Shown here one piece after another: positions 1 to 6,437 of a stretch of DNA of 11,373 nucleotides. The notes under the pieces are model-generated. The model was given only the letters and a program-made list of their open reading frames with translations. It was not told where the DNA came from and did no database searches. Each line of letters opens with the position of its first letter. Position 1 is the first letter of the stretch. The translations under genes were made by a program, and so were the position numbers. The DNA is from an uncultured Pleurocapsa sp. (GTDB lineage: Bacteria > Cyanobacteriota > Cyanobacteriia > Cyanobacteriales > Xenococcaceae), in the NCBI GenBank assembly GCA_937884735.1, contig CAKZYI010000004.1:1-11373 (forward strand). The letters run 5' to 3'.

Positions 1-1
1 C

Positions 2-646
2 GTTTTACAGTCGATTAATCCAGAGGATTTAGACATAGCGCGATCGCGTTTAAGTCTTTATGTAGGAAGAGATACTAAAAATTTATCTGAACCAGAAATC
101 CTCAGAGCATTGCTAGAAACAGTAGGAGAAAATGCCGTAGATGGAGTTACCGCACCGCTGTTTTACGCTATTTTGGGCTTGTTTATCCCAGGGGTTGGTG
201 TTTTACCCTTGGCACTGGCTTACAAAGCTGCTAGTACTTTAGATTCAATGATCGGCTATCTCCAAGAGCCTTATGTTGATATTGGCTGGTTTAGCGCACA
301 GCTAGAAGATCGTTTATCATGGCTTCCCTGTCGTCTGACTGTCTTGACTCTAAGCTTAGTTTCAAGAAAACCAATAAAGGTTTTGACTATATGTCGTCGA
401 GATGGAGTTAAAGACCCCAGCCCCAATTCTGGCTGGAGTGAAGCAGTTTATGCAGCTATTTTAGGAGTACAGCTAGGAGGGAAGAACACCTATAAAGGTG
501 TAGTGAAAGAAAAACCTCTTTTGGGAGATCCCCTACAGCCCATTACCATAGGTAAAATCAATCAAGCTCTCAATTTGACTCGCTACTGCTTTGTTTTTTG
601 GCTGGCGATTGCTCTAGTTAGCTCAACTTTTTGGAAAATGAATTAG
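2..646 (+). CDS. cbiB: Cobalamin biosynthesis protein CbiB/CobD, 3' part
   Basis: Adenosylcobinamide-phosphate synthase is an inner-membrane enzyme that joins the aminopropanol(-phosphate) arm to cobyric acid, late in vitamin B12 synthesis. The reading frame is already open at base 2 and has no credible start in the window, so the 5' end is cut off. About 214 residues remain, against a usual length of roughly 310-320. Family landmarks are clear: ETVGENAVDGVTAPLFYA, then AYKAASTLDSMIGY, then the DPSPNSGWSEAVYAAILGVQLGG segment, and a last membrane helix near the C-terminus (YCFVFWLAIALVSS). A hydrophobic stretch just after the first motif (FYAILGLFIPGVGVLPLAL) fits a membrane segment. A TTG at 110 could be miscalled as a start, but the homologous sequence continues upstream of it. 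No other cobalamin gene or B12 riboswitch is visible here. Confidence 0.93.
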   Translation, partial: VLQSINPEDLDIARSRLSLYVGRDTKNLSEPEILRALLETVGENAVDGVTAPLFYAILGLFIPGVGVLPLALAYKAASTLDSMIGYLQEPYVDIGWFSAQLEDRLSWLPCRLTVLTLSLVSRKPIKVLTICRRDGVKDPSPNSGWSEAVYAAILGVQLGGKNTYKGVVKEKPLLGDPLQPITIGKINQALNLTRYCFVFWLAIALVSSTFWKMN

Positions 647-966
647 GGCGTGTCATCAATTAGAAAAATAAATTCTTATTGATTTCTCAGGCTTTAGTTA
701 GATTCTTTTCAGACAATATCGATAATCTTCAAAAGGTAAAGTACTTTCTCACAATTGATGCACCTGCATAAATAATTTATGCAGATCGTATAAACGAGGA
801 GGTCGTCGATTATGAAAACAATTAAAAATTGAGGTATTGAAAAAATATCTAAAGAAAGTTGAACCTTTAGTAAGAATACAACGTCTAAACGCACAGTCGG
901 ACAGTTCAAAAAAAAAGAAGTATCGCTGACTTTTAATCCGTTTACATAGGAGTCATAACTGTAACA
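647..966. other. Intergenic region between cbiB and the SigB-like gene
   Basis: This is an AT-rich, non-coding stretch of 320 bases. It contains an imperfect 10-bp stem just after cbiB (ATCAATTAGA at 655-664 with TCTTATTGAT at 674-683, one mismatch, no following T-run), the 21-bp palindrome at 764-784, and a run of nine A at 908-916. A Shine-Dalgarno-like TAGGAG (947-952) lies 14 bases before the sigma factor ATG. Reading frames here are short and show no family resemblance that I can defend. Confidence 0.6.
764..784. promoter_or_regulatory. Near-perfect 21-bp palindrome, possible operator
   Basis: The arms CTGCATAAAT (764-773) and ATTTATGCAG (775-784) are exact reverse complements around a single central A. 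The site lies about 180 bases upstream of the sigma factor start. The length and symmetry fit a site for a dimeric DNA-binding protein. The stem is too AT-rich and has no T-run, so it is not a convincing terminator. The binding protein is unknown. Confidence 0.4.
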
Positions 967-1950
967 ATGCCCAAAGCCAAAATTGAGAAAAAAGCCGTCA
1001 AAATGAGTTATTCAGCAGATATGGTTAGAACTTATTTGCATGAAATTGGACGGGTACCTTTGTTAACCCACGAGCAAGAAATTGTTTATGGTAAGCAAGT
1101 GCAGAAAATGATGATCCTGTTAATCGAAAAAGAAGAGTTAGAAAAGCAGCAAGATTGCCAACTCAGCCTGAAGGAGTGGGCAAAACACGCCCAACTGAGT
1201 GAAATTGAACTTAACAGGATTATCAAGGAAGGTCAACGAGCAAAACGTAAGATGATCGAGGCAAATTTACGTTTGGTAGTGGCGATCGCCAAAAAATACC
1301 AAAAGCGTAATATGGAGTTCCTCGATTTAATTCAAGAAGGGAGCCTTGGTCTAGAAAGGGGTGTAGAAAAATTCGACCCCACAAAAGGCTATAAGTTTTC
1401 TACTTATGCCTACTGGTGGATTCGTCAAGCAATCACCAGAGCGATCGCTCAGCAGGCGCGCACAATCCGTTTGCCGATTCATATTACCGAAAAACTTAAT
1501 AAAATCAAAAAAACTCAGCGAGAGTTATCTCAAAAGCTAGGACGCAGTGCCAATCCTGAAGAAATTGCGCTTGAATTAGATCTCAAAACTTCTCAAATTC
1601 GAGAATACTTGAGTATCGCCCGTCAACCAATTTCTCTTGATGTTCGCGTTGGTGACAATCAAGATACAGAATTGTCTGAATTGCTTGAAGATGACGGCAT
1701 TTCTCCTGATACATACGCTACCCAACAGCTTTTGCGCCAAGATTTACTCAGCTTGATGGCGGATTTATCTCCTCAACAACAAGAAGTAATCAGATTACGC
1801 TTTGGCATGGATGATGGCAAAGAATTATCCTTGGCTAAAATTGGTCAGAGGATGGGTATTAGTCGAGAAAGAGTTCGTCAGCTAGAACATCAAGCTTTAG
1901 CACAGCTAAGACGGCGCAGGAGCTACGTTAGAGAGTATATTGCTAGCTAA
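967..1950 (+). CDS. sigB: Group 2 (SigB/SigD-like) RNA polymerase sigma-70 factor
   Basis: This is a non-essential primary-like sigma factor that redirects RNA polymerase, in cyanobacteria typically during stress, dark or nutrient responses. The protein is 327 residues and lacks the long region 1.1 of the housekeeping factor. Region 1.2 covers about residues 15-46 (DMVRTYLHEIGRVPLLTHEQ). Region 2 covers about 96-163 and has an intact -10 recognition and melting segment (FSTYAYWWIRQAITRAI). Region 3 covers about 165-230 (RTIRLPIHITEKLNKI). Region 4 covers about 266-318, with the -35 helix-turn-helix LSLAKIGQRMGISRERVRQL. These regions are close to the group 1 consensus, so it should read ordinary -35/-10 promoters. 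The VRTYLHEIGRVPLLTHEQEIVYGKQVQ-type N-terminus points to the B/D subgroup, but I cannot separate SigB from SigD with certainty. The start is the first ATG; its best Shine-Dalgarno (TAGGAG, 947-952) is rather distant. It appears monocistronic. Confidence 0.92.
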   Translation: MPKAKIEKKAVKMSYSADMVRTYLHEIGRVPLLTHEQEIVYGKQVQKMMILLIEKEELEKQQDCQLSLKEWAKHAQLSEIELNRIIKEGQRAKRKMIEANLRLVVAIAKKYQKRNMEFLDLIQEGSLGLERGVEKFDPTKGYKFSTYAYWWIRQAITRAIAQQARTIRLPIHITEKLNKIKKTQRELSQKLGRSANPEEIALELDLKTSQIREYLSIARQPISLDVRVGDNQDTELSELLEDDGISPDTYATQQLLRQDLLSLMADLSPQQQEVIRLRFGMDDGKELSLAKIGQRMGISRERVRQLEHQALAQLRRRRSYVREYIAS

Positions 1951-2008
1951 AGACTAAAATATATTTTCTCGAAAAACTGGCGATCTACACGAGTTTGTTA
2001 TAGATTCG

Positions 2009-2026
2009 ATCTATTATTCAATAGAT
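2009..2026. repeat. Inverted repeat upstream of the structured RNA
   Basis: ATCTATT (2009-2015) and AATAGAT (2020-2026) are perfect complements around a 4-base spacer. The heptamer TAGATTC also occurs twice here (2001 and 2022), two helical turns apart. It could be a weak terminator for the upstream sigma gene, but the tail TCTGTATCTTTG is not a real U-tract. Alternatively it is a regulator site just upstream of a possible -10 element (TATCTT, 2031-2036) for transcription into 2043-2260. Confidence 0.35.
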
Positions 2027-2042
2027 TCTGTATCTTTGTAAC

Positions 2043-2260
2043 AAAAAGTGGGGTCGCCATTATATTAATATTACAAATTAAACAACTAGAATTTACGAGC
2101 AACCCCGAGCGTTTTAAACACGCAAAGAAATGCGCGATTGTTGACCCCTGCTAAATACCCTGGTATTTTGGCGGGGGTTCATGGCAAAATAACCATCGAG
2201 TATCACAATCTTGGTCCAGAAGGTGTCGGCTAGACCAACAAATAAGCGACCCCAATGATT
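2043..2260 (+). ncRNA. Candidate structured RNA (small RNA or structured leader)
   Basis: The two ends of this segment pair: TGGGGTCGC (2049-2057) with GCGACCCCA (2246-2254), 9 bp. Near the middle is a strong hairpin of about 16 bp (2143-2158 with 2163-2179, one bulged T at 2169, two or three G-U pairs, tetraloop CCTG). Below it GATTGT (2136-2141) matches ACAATC (2205-2210). Smaller stems are ATGG/CCAT (2181-2184/2193-2196), TTGGTC/GACCAA (2211-2216/2233-2238) and GCGT/ACGC (2109-2112/2120-2123). There are exclusive alternatives: GGGGTC (2050-2055) can also pair with GACCCC (2143-2148), and AACCCC (2101-2106) with GGGGTT (2174-2179). The rod-like layout with a central apical hairpin resembles 6S RNA in outline, but I see no sequence identity that I recognise. 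A cis-acting leader of the gene at 2329 is equally possible. The plus strand is inferred from the possible -10 TATCTT at 2031 and the direction of both neighbours. Confidence 0.5.
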
Positions 2261-2328
2261 TCCCTTCTCTGCGGTTGAACAAGTTCTCGACAGTAGATTT
2301 TTAATTTAAGTGGTGTAGGAGTGAGTTA

Positions 2329-3945
2329 ATGACACTATTCAAAGAAACGTTAAACGGTAAAGAAACCAACAATATTTCTGTCAACAGAGGTATTAACCTA
2401 AATGGTTCGAGTGCTGTCCCCAAAGCAGAGGCAATACAAGGGTGGTTAATCGATAGATTGGCAGATATTTTGGAACTTGAGCCAAACCAAATTGATGTGG
2501 GGCAAGATTTTGAGGAATATGGCTTAGAATCAGCAGAAGCAATTAATCTATCAGGAGATTTAGAAGATTATCTTGGTTGTCGTTTACCACCTACCTTGCT
2601 TTGGGATTATCAAAATATTGAGGATTTGGCTCAGTATTTGGCAACAGGTAATTTGTTACAAAATCAAGTTAAAGATTTAGAATTTGCTACCTCTACTGAT
2701 TTATCACAGTCTGGAGACATTAGCGATCGCCTAGAAATTTCTCCTGAAAATTATAAATTCGATCAGTTTCCTGAATATAAAAAATTAAAAGCTCAACAGG
2801 AACAAGTTGCTAGTTTAGGAAATGGCAATCCTTTTTTTGTTCCCCAAGAAACGGTTGTTAACGATCGCACTACTATTGACGGTAGAGAACTAATTAATTT
2901 TGCCACCTATAACTATATTGGCATGTGTGGCGATCCTGCCGTTAATCAGGCTTCTCAAAATGCAACCGAACTCTATGGCACCTCTGCCTGTGCTAGCCGC
3001 TTAATTTCTGGAGAAAAACCAATTCATAAAGAATTGGAGCGAGAAATTGCCGATTTTATTGGTGTGGAAGACAGCATTATTATGGTTGGTGGTCATGCTA
3101 CTAATGTCACCACTATTGGTCATCTGTTTGGCAAAAATGATTTAGTAATTTATGATGCCTTGAGTCACAACAGCATAATGCAGGGCTGTTTTTTGTCAGG
3201 GGCTAGCTTGGTTGCTTTTCCTCACAACGATAACCAAGCTTTAGAAGAAATTTTGCGAGATCGCCGTTATCGCTATCAACGAGTACTAATTGTAGTAGAA
3301 GGAGTATATAGTACAGATGGTGATATTGCAGATTTACCAAAAGTAATTGAACTCAAGAACAAATACAAAACCTTCTTGATGGTTGATGAAGCTCACTCGA
3401 TGGGTACTATTGGTCAAACTGGTCGTGGAATTAGCGAATATTGCGATATTAACCCCCAAGATATCGATTTATGGATGGGGACACTTAGTAAGTCTTTTGC
3501 AAGCTGTGGAGGCTATATTGCGGGGTCTTCTGCATTGATCGAATATCTCAAATACACTGCTCCTGGTTTTGTGTTTAGTGTGGGAATGTCACCATCTAAC
3601 ACAGCAGCAGCGATCGCTGCTATTCAAGTACTCAAAAATGAGCCAGAAAGAGCAGCCACTCTTCAGGCTAGAGCAAAACTATTTTTAGATTTAGCCAAAG
3701 AAAAGGGACTTAATACAGGAATGAGTAAAGATTCTCCAGTCATTCCGATTATTGTTGGGGACTCACTAAAATCTATTCAATTATCTCAAAATCTCTTTAA
3801 ACGAGGAATTAATGTGCCGTTTATGATTTATCCTTCAGTGCCTCAAAATGGTGCAAGATTGAGATTTTTTATTACTTGCAATCACACAGTAGAGCAAATT
3901 CGGCTAACTATAGATATCTTAGATGAAGAACTTAAGAAACTATAG
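2329..3945 (+). CDS. Acyl carrier protein-alpha-oxoamine synthase fusion
   Basis: This 538-residue protein has two domains. Residues about 34-106 are an acyl carrier domain with the phosphopantetheine serine at S68 in YGLESAEA. Residues about 165-535 are a PLP-dependent alpha-oxoamine synthase (the family of KAPA synthase, serine palmitoyltransferase, ALA synthase and KBL). Key residues are present: H280 (SHNSIMQG) likely stacking on PLP, D353 and H356 (VDEAHSMG), and the Schiff-base lysine K388 (GTLSKSFASCGG). Family chemistry is decarboxylative condensation of an amino acid with an acyl thioester to give an aminoketone; the fused carrier suggests an ACP-bound acyl donor. PigH of prodigiosin synthesis and the C-terminal half of SxtA have related ACP-synthase layouts. 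The amino acid and acyl substrates cannot be read from sequence. No ligase, ketosynthase or phosphopantetheinyl transferase lies nearby. It is preceded by TAGGAG (2316-2321) and the structured RNA, and ends in its own terminator, so it is probably monocistronic. Confidence 0.88.
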   Translation: MTLFKETLNGKETNNISVNRGINLNGSSAVPKAEAIQGWLIDRLADILELEPNQIDVGQDFEEYGLESAEAINLSGDLEDYLGCRLPPTLLWDYQNIEDLAQYLATGNLLQNQVKDLEFATSTDLSQSGDISDRLEISPENYKFDQFPEYKKLKAQQEQVASLGNGNPFFVPQETVVNDRTTIDGRELINFATYNYIGMCGDPAVNQASQNATELYGTSACASRLISGEKPIHKELEREIADFIGVEDSIIMVGGHATNVTTIGHLFGKNDLVIYDALSHNSIMQGCFLSGASLVAFPHNDNQALEEILRDRRYRYQRVLIVVEGVYSTDGDIADLPKVIELKNKYKTFLMVDEAHSMGTIGQTGRGISEYCDINPQDIDLWMGTLSKSFASCGGYIAGSSALIEYLKYTAPGFVFSVGMSPSNTAAAIAAIQVLKNEPERAATLQARAKLFLDLAKEKGLNTGMSKDSPVIPIIVGDSLKSIQLSQNLFKRGINVPFMIYPSVPQNGARLRFFITCNHTVEQIRLTIDILDEELKKL

Positions 3946-3972
3946 ATTTATTTGAATTTTTTATAATTGAAA

Positions 3973-4016
3973 TTCGTGGGATTGATTAATTTTAATCTCA
4001 CGAACTTTAGTTTTTT
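3973..4016 (+). terminator. Intrinsic terminator of the ACP-oxoamine synthase gene
   Basis: An 11-bp stem (TTCGTGGGATT at 3973-3983 with AATCTCACGAA at 3994-4004, one G-U pair) with a 10-base AT-rich loop is followed by CTTTAG and six T (4011-4016). It lies about 30 bases after the stop codon. This supports a monocistronic transcript. Confidence 0.75.
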
Positions 4017-4434
4017 AAAATTAAATCTTTTTTGTGAACTTATAATTTATCTAATTACTACAAAGGAATATTTTTAATAAATCGACAGTTTATTGCTATT
4101 CATAACAGAATATATTTCTTGTTGTATCCAAAATATAGTTATGACCTCAAGCAAGATGCTCCCTCGGTAATAAAGCATCTATACGCATCTAGATAATCTA
4201 AATATATTTACTGAATATGTATCCAAGTAGCTTTTGTTCTCCTAATTTAAAATAAGTAGTTTATTGAAATAAATTGTTGAAAATAATTAAGCAGATAATA
4301 CGTGTTTGCTCGTAGAAAAAAAAGTTGAAATAAGTTTTTTCCGTAAAACAACTATGGTCTAGATCTTTCTAACAATAGAAAATGAGATTTAGATTCGCAT
4401 AAATAGATTGTTGATACTGAAAAACTTTATTTTT
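4017..4434. other. Long AT-rich upstream region of sigF
   Basis: About 418 bases without a convincing gene. The clearest structure is a 7-bp inverted repeat (AGATGCT 4154-4160, AGCATCT 4174-4180, 13-base loop containing CTCGGTAATAA), followed by another GCATCTA copy at 4185. A looser AGTTG/CAACT pair brackets a T-run near 4323-4353. The length suggests a long leader or several promoters for sigF. No Shine-Dalgarno sequence is obvious before the sigF ATG. I could not assign a promoter. Confidence 0.5.
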
Positions 4435-5202
4435 ATGGCTACTCAGACTCTTAGTTATCGTTGCATGGATTTTCTTCAGAATTATCATCGCAATCCATCT
4501 TTAGAATTACGTAATAAATTAGTAGAATTAAACGCAGGTTTAGTTAGAAAAGTAGCTCATCAAATCTGCCGTAAATGCGCCGAACCTTATGAAGATTTAG
4601 AACAAATTGGCTACTTGGGTTTGATTAGAGCTATCGAACGCTTCGATCCCCAACAAGGTTCCGCATTTAGCTCTTTTGCTATTCCTTATATTCGCGGTGA
4701 AATGCTACATTATCTACGAGATAAAGGTAGTATGATGCGAATTCCTCGTAGATGGCAAGAACTTTATACAAAAGGCAAAAAACTACGCAAAGATTTGATT
4801 GAAAAGCTAGGACGTTTGCCTAAAGATATTGAGTTGGCTGATGGATTGGGCGTACCTTTAGCTGAGTGGAGTGAATGTCAATTAGCTTTACAAAATCGTT
4901 TGCCAATTAGCCTGGATGCAGTGGTCAATAATTCAATGGACTCATCTATTACCTTTGGCGACACTATTGCCGATCCTCACTATCAACAGCAGCGTAAATT
5001 AGAAGATGACAAATTGCAGCTACAGCGGGCAATGGGTCAATTAGAAGACAAAACGAAAGCAGCTATAGAATGTGTATTTCTCTGGGATTTGCCGCGCAAA
5101 GAAGCAGCAAAGTATATTGGTATCAGCCCCATGACTGTTACAAGACACCTTCACAAAGGAATTGAGCAGTTGAGTACGATGTTAGAACCGCAAGTTGCAT
5201 AA
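4435..5202 (+). CDS. sigF: Group 3 sigma factor SigF
   Basis: This is an alternative sigma factor of the SigB/SigF/SigG (sigma-37-like) class. In model cyanobacteria SigF is needed for type IV pilus genes and motility and influences secretion, including polysaccharide. The protein is 255 residues. Region 2 covers about 34-97 (LVRKVAHQICRK, YEDLEQIGYLGLIRAIERFDP, FSSFAIPYIRGEMLHYLRD). Region 3 covers about 100-165 (MRIPRRWQELYTKGKKL). Region 4 covers about 195-248, with helix-turn-helix RKEAAKYIGISPMTVTRHLH. FAIPYIRGEMLHYLRD is typical of this class and differs from the WWIRQAI of primary-like sigmas. I chose the ATG at 4435; an in-frame TTG at 4408 adds nine hydrophobic residues (LILKNFIF) that do not fit the family. 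No anti-sigma factor gene is adjacent. It ends in a strong terminator and is convergent with the ABC ATPase gene. Confidence 0.92.
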   Translation: MATQTLSYRCMDFLQNYHRNPSLELRNKLVELNAGLVRKVAHQICRKCAEPYEDLEQIGYLGLIRAIERFDPQQGSAFSSFAIPYIRGEMLHYLRDKGSMMRIPRRWQELYTKGKKLRKDLIEKLGRLPKDIELADGLGVPLAEWSECQLALQNRLPISLDAVVNNSMDSSITFGDTIADPHYQQQRKLEDDKLQLQRAMGQLEDKTKAAIECVFLWDLPRKEAAKYIGISPMTVTRHLHKGIEQLSTMLEPQVA

Positions 5203-5355
5203 ACTTCAATTATTGATTCAAGTGCAAATTAGTTTTATTAACTCAATATATATAGATAGCTAAATAACTTAGATATTTGTGAATTAATAACGACATACTT
5301 CTAAAAATTATAAGTAAGAATAATTTTCTTTATACAGTTTTCCTAAAATATATTG

Positions 5356-5382
5356 AAGCACCTGCAAATTAGGTGCTTTTTT
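5356..5382 (+). terminator. Intrinsic terminator of sigF
   Basis: A perfect 8-bp stem AAGCACCT (5356-5363) / AGGTGCTT (5371-5378) with a 7-base loop runs into six T (5377-5382). It sits between convergent genes. On the opposite strand the stem is followed only by a mixed CAATATATTTT tail, so any termination of the ABC gene would be weaker. Confidence 0.85.
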
Positions 5383-5418
5383 GTTGGTTCTAGAAAAACA
5401 AATTAAATACCTGGGTAG

Positions 5419-6297
5419 TTAATTGAGTTGATGTCCAGTAAGTTCAACGAAAATATCTTCTAAATTAGAATCGCGGATCATTACCCCTGTCTTGTCGTCT
5501 AAAGAGTCTAAATAATCATTAGCAGCAATCGAATCAGAGAAAAATTGACTTTCTAAGCGATCGCCTTTTTGTTTAAGTGCGATCGCTTTGCCGTATTTAT
5601 CTCTAAAGAGATCTAGTGTACCCAACTCAATCAATTTACCCGCTTCCATAATTCCAATACGCCCAGGTTTGCCATTTCCCGAACGCCCACACAAAAATTC
5701 TACCTCCTCCATATAGTGACTAGTAATCACAATAGTCATACCTTTACTATTCAAATCTTGAATAATTTCCCAAAGACGACGGCGAGTTTGAGGGTCTAAA
5801 CCCACCGTAGGCTCATCTAAAAATAAAATATTAGGTTCATGTAGCAAAGCTCTAGCAATTTGCAAACGGCGTTTCATACCGCCAGAAAGAGTTTTAACCA
5901 GAGATTGAGCGCGCTCGCTTAAATCAACATATTCTAACCACTGTTTAATTCGCTTTTGCCTTTCTGGGTTAGGAATGTGGTGCATTCTGCCATGAAATTC
6001 CAGATTTTCCCAAACCGACAATTCTCCGTCTACACTTATTTGTTGAAGGACAACTCCTATATTACGTTTAACCCGATCTCGATGGCGCAACACATCATAT
6101 CCTCCAACTTCGATTCTGCCCTCATTAGGTTGAGCCAAAGTAATTAGCATCCTGATGGTAGTTGATTTTCCTGCTCCGTTAGGCCCTAATAATCCAAAAA
6201 TTTCTCCTTCTTCAATAGTCAAAGAAAGATCGTCAACTACGGTCGCTTTATTATATATTTTGCGGACATTTGATAGCACAACAGCTATATTATTCAT
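5419..6297 (-). CDS. ABC transporter ATP-binding protein (DrrA/CcmA type)
   Basis: This is the cytoplasmic ATPase subunit of an ABC exporter, 292 residues. Visible motifs are Walker A GPNGAGKST (38-46, K44), Q-loop Q85 (VVLQQ), signature LSGGM (137-141), Walker B ILFLDEP (157-163, catalytic E162), D-loop GLDPQ and H-loop TSH (H194). The C-terminal part (SNLEDIFVELTG) is typical of DrrA-like ATPases that work with an ABC-2 membrane protein, yet no permease gene is next to it, so the partner must be encoded elsewhere. An odd feature is a run RSGNGKPG at about 205-212, between LCG and RIGIM, where the family normally reads straight through as LC(D/G)RI(A/G)IM. At DNA level it is a 24-base in-frame insertion (see the repeat entry). 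All catalytic motifs precede it. The ribosome site before the ATG is weak. The substrate is unknown. Confidence 0.9.
   Translation of the reverse strand: MNNIAVVLSNVRKIYNKATVVDDLSLTIEEGEIFGLLGPNGAGKSTTIRMLITLAQPNEGRIEVGGYDVLRHRDRVKRNIGVVLQQISVDGELSVWENLEFHGRMHHIPNPERQKRIKQWLEYVDLSERAQSLVKTLSGGMKRRLQIARALLHEPNILFLDEPTVGLDPQTRRRLWEIIQDLNSKGMTIVITSHYMEEVEFLCGRSGNGKPGRIGIMEAGKLIELGTLDLFRDKYGKAIALKQKGDRLESQFFSDSIAANDYLDSLDDKTGVMIRDSNLEDIFVELTGHQLN
5659..5689 (-). repeat. 24-base in-frame insertion with 7-bp direct repeats in the ABC ATPase gene
   Basis: ACGCCCA occurs at 5659-5665 and again at 5683-5689, exactly 24 bases apart. Removing one 24-base unit restores the family-like EFLCGRIGIMEAGKL. 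Either a very small mobile repeat inserted with a target duplication, or a slippage product, would give this pattern. Small dispersed repeats of about this size are known in cyanobacteria; I cannot say that this is one of them. Confidence 0.5.
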
Positions 6298-6351
6298 CTG
6301 TACTTTATATTTATCTTGATTTTTTATATGGAAACTAAAATAACAATTACC

Positions 6352-6372
6352 AAAGATAATGTTATTATCTTT
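6352..6372. repeat. Hairpin between two minus-strand genes
   Basis: AAAGATAA (6352-6359) and TTATCTTT (6365-6372) are perfect complements with a 5-base loop, in the 140-base gap between the Trp-rich gene and the ABC ATPase gene. It lies downstream of the former on the minus strand, but no T-run follows on that strand, so a terminator call would be weak. It may be chance in AT-rich DNA. Confidence 0.3.
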
Positions 6373-6437
6373 TCAAACCTTATTTATTAAACAGCCTTAG
6401 TGAAAACTTGATCTAATCTTTAAACATATAAACAAAT

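Larger units (their letters stand above)
1951..2328. other. Intergenic region between the sigma factor and ACP-oxoamine synthase genes
   Basis: There are 378 bases without a protein gene. The first part (to about 2040) is AT-rich with overlapping dyads. The middle (2043-2260) is the structured RNA candidate described separately. The last 70 bases lead to the downstream start and include a short GAAC-AA-GTTC dyad (2277-2286) and the Shine-Dalgarno TAGGAG (2316-2321). The switch to GC-rich, self-complementary sequence inside an AT-rich gap is what makes this region stand out. Confidence 0.7.

Noticed and set aside
645..767. GGGCGTGTCATCAATT after cbiB looks like an insertion-sequence end, with AATTGATG in inverse order at 753-760
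   Set aside because: Only 8 bp match exactly, no target duplication is seen, and the inside codes for nothing.
709..909. Minus-strand open frame of 66 residues in the cbiB-sigma gap
   Set aside because: It is low-complexity hydrophobic sequence from AT-rich DNA with no family resemblance and overlaps the palindrome.
792..929. Broken plus-strand frame (YKRGGRR, stop, then a basic 37-residue run KQLKIEVLKKYLKKVEPLVR...) suggesting a transposase relic
   Set aside because: I could not align it to any transposase family; the start is missing and an AT-rich gap yields such runs by chance.
2143..2179. Central hairpin as a terminator
   Set aside because: No T-run follows it; the next bases are CATGGCAAAATAACC.
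2277..2286. GAAC-AA-GTTC dyad as a LexA-type site upstream of the ACP-oxoamine synthase
   Set aside because: The spacing is two bases, not the four of the Bacillus-type box, and it does not match the cyanobacterial box.
4161..4169. CCTCGGTAA as a SigF-type -10 element upstream of sigF
   Set aside because: No matching -35 element at the right distance, and it falls in a hairpin loop.
4408..4434. TTG start extending SigF by nine residues
   Set aside because: The added residues are hydrophobic and unlike the family; the ATG at 4435 gives the expected length.
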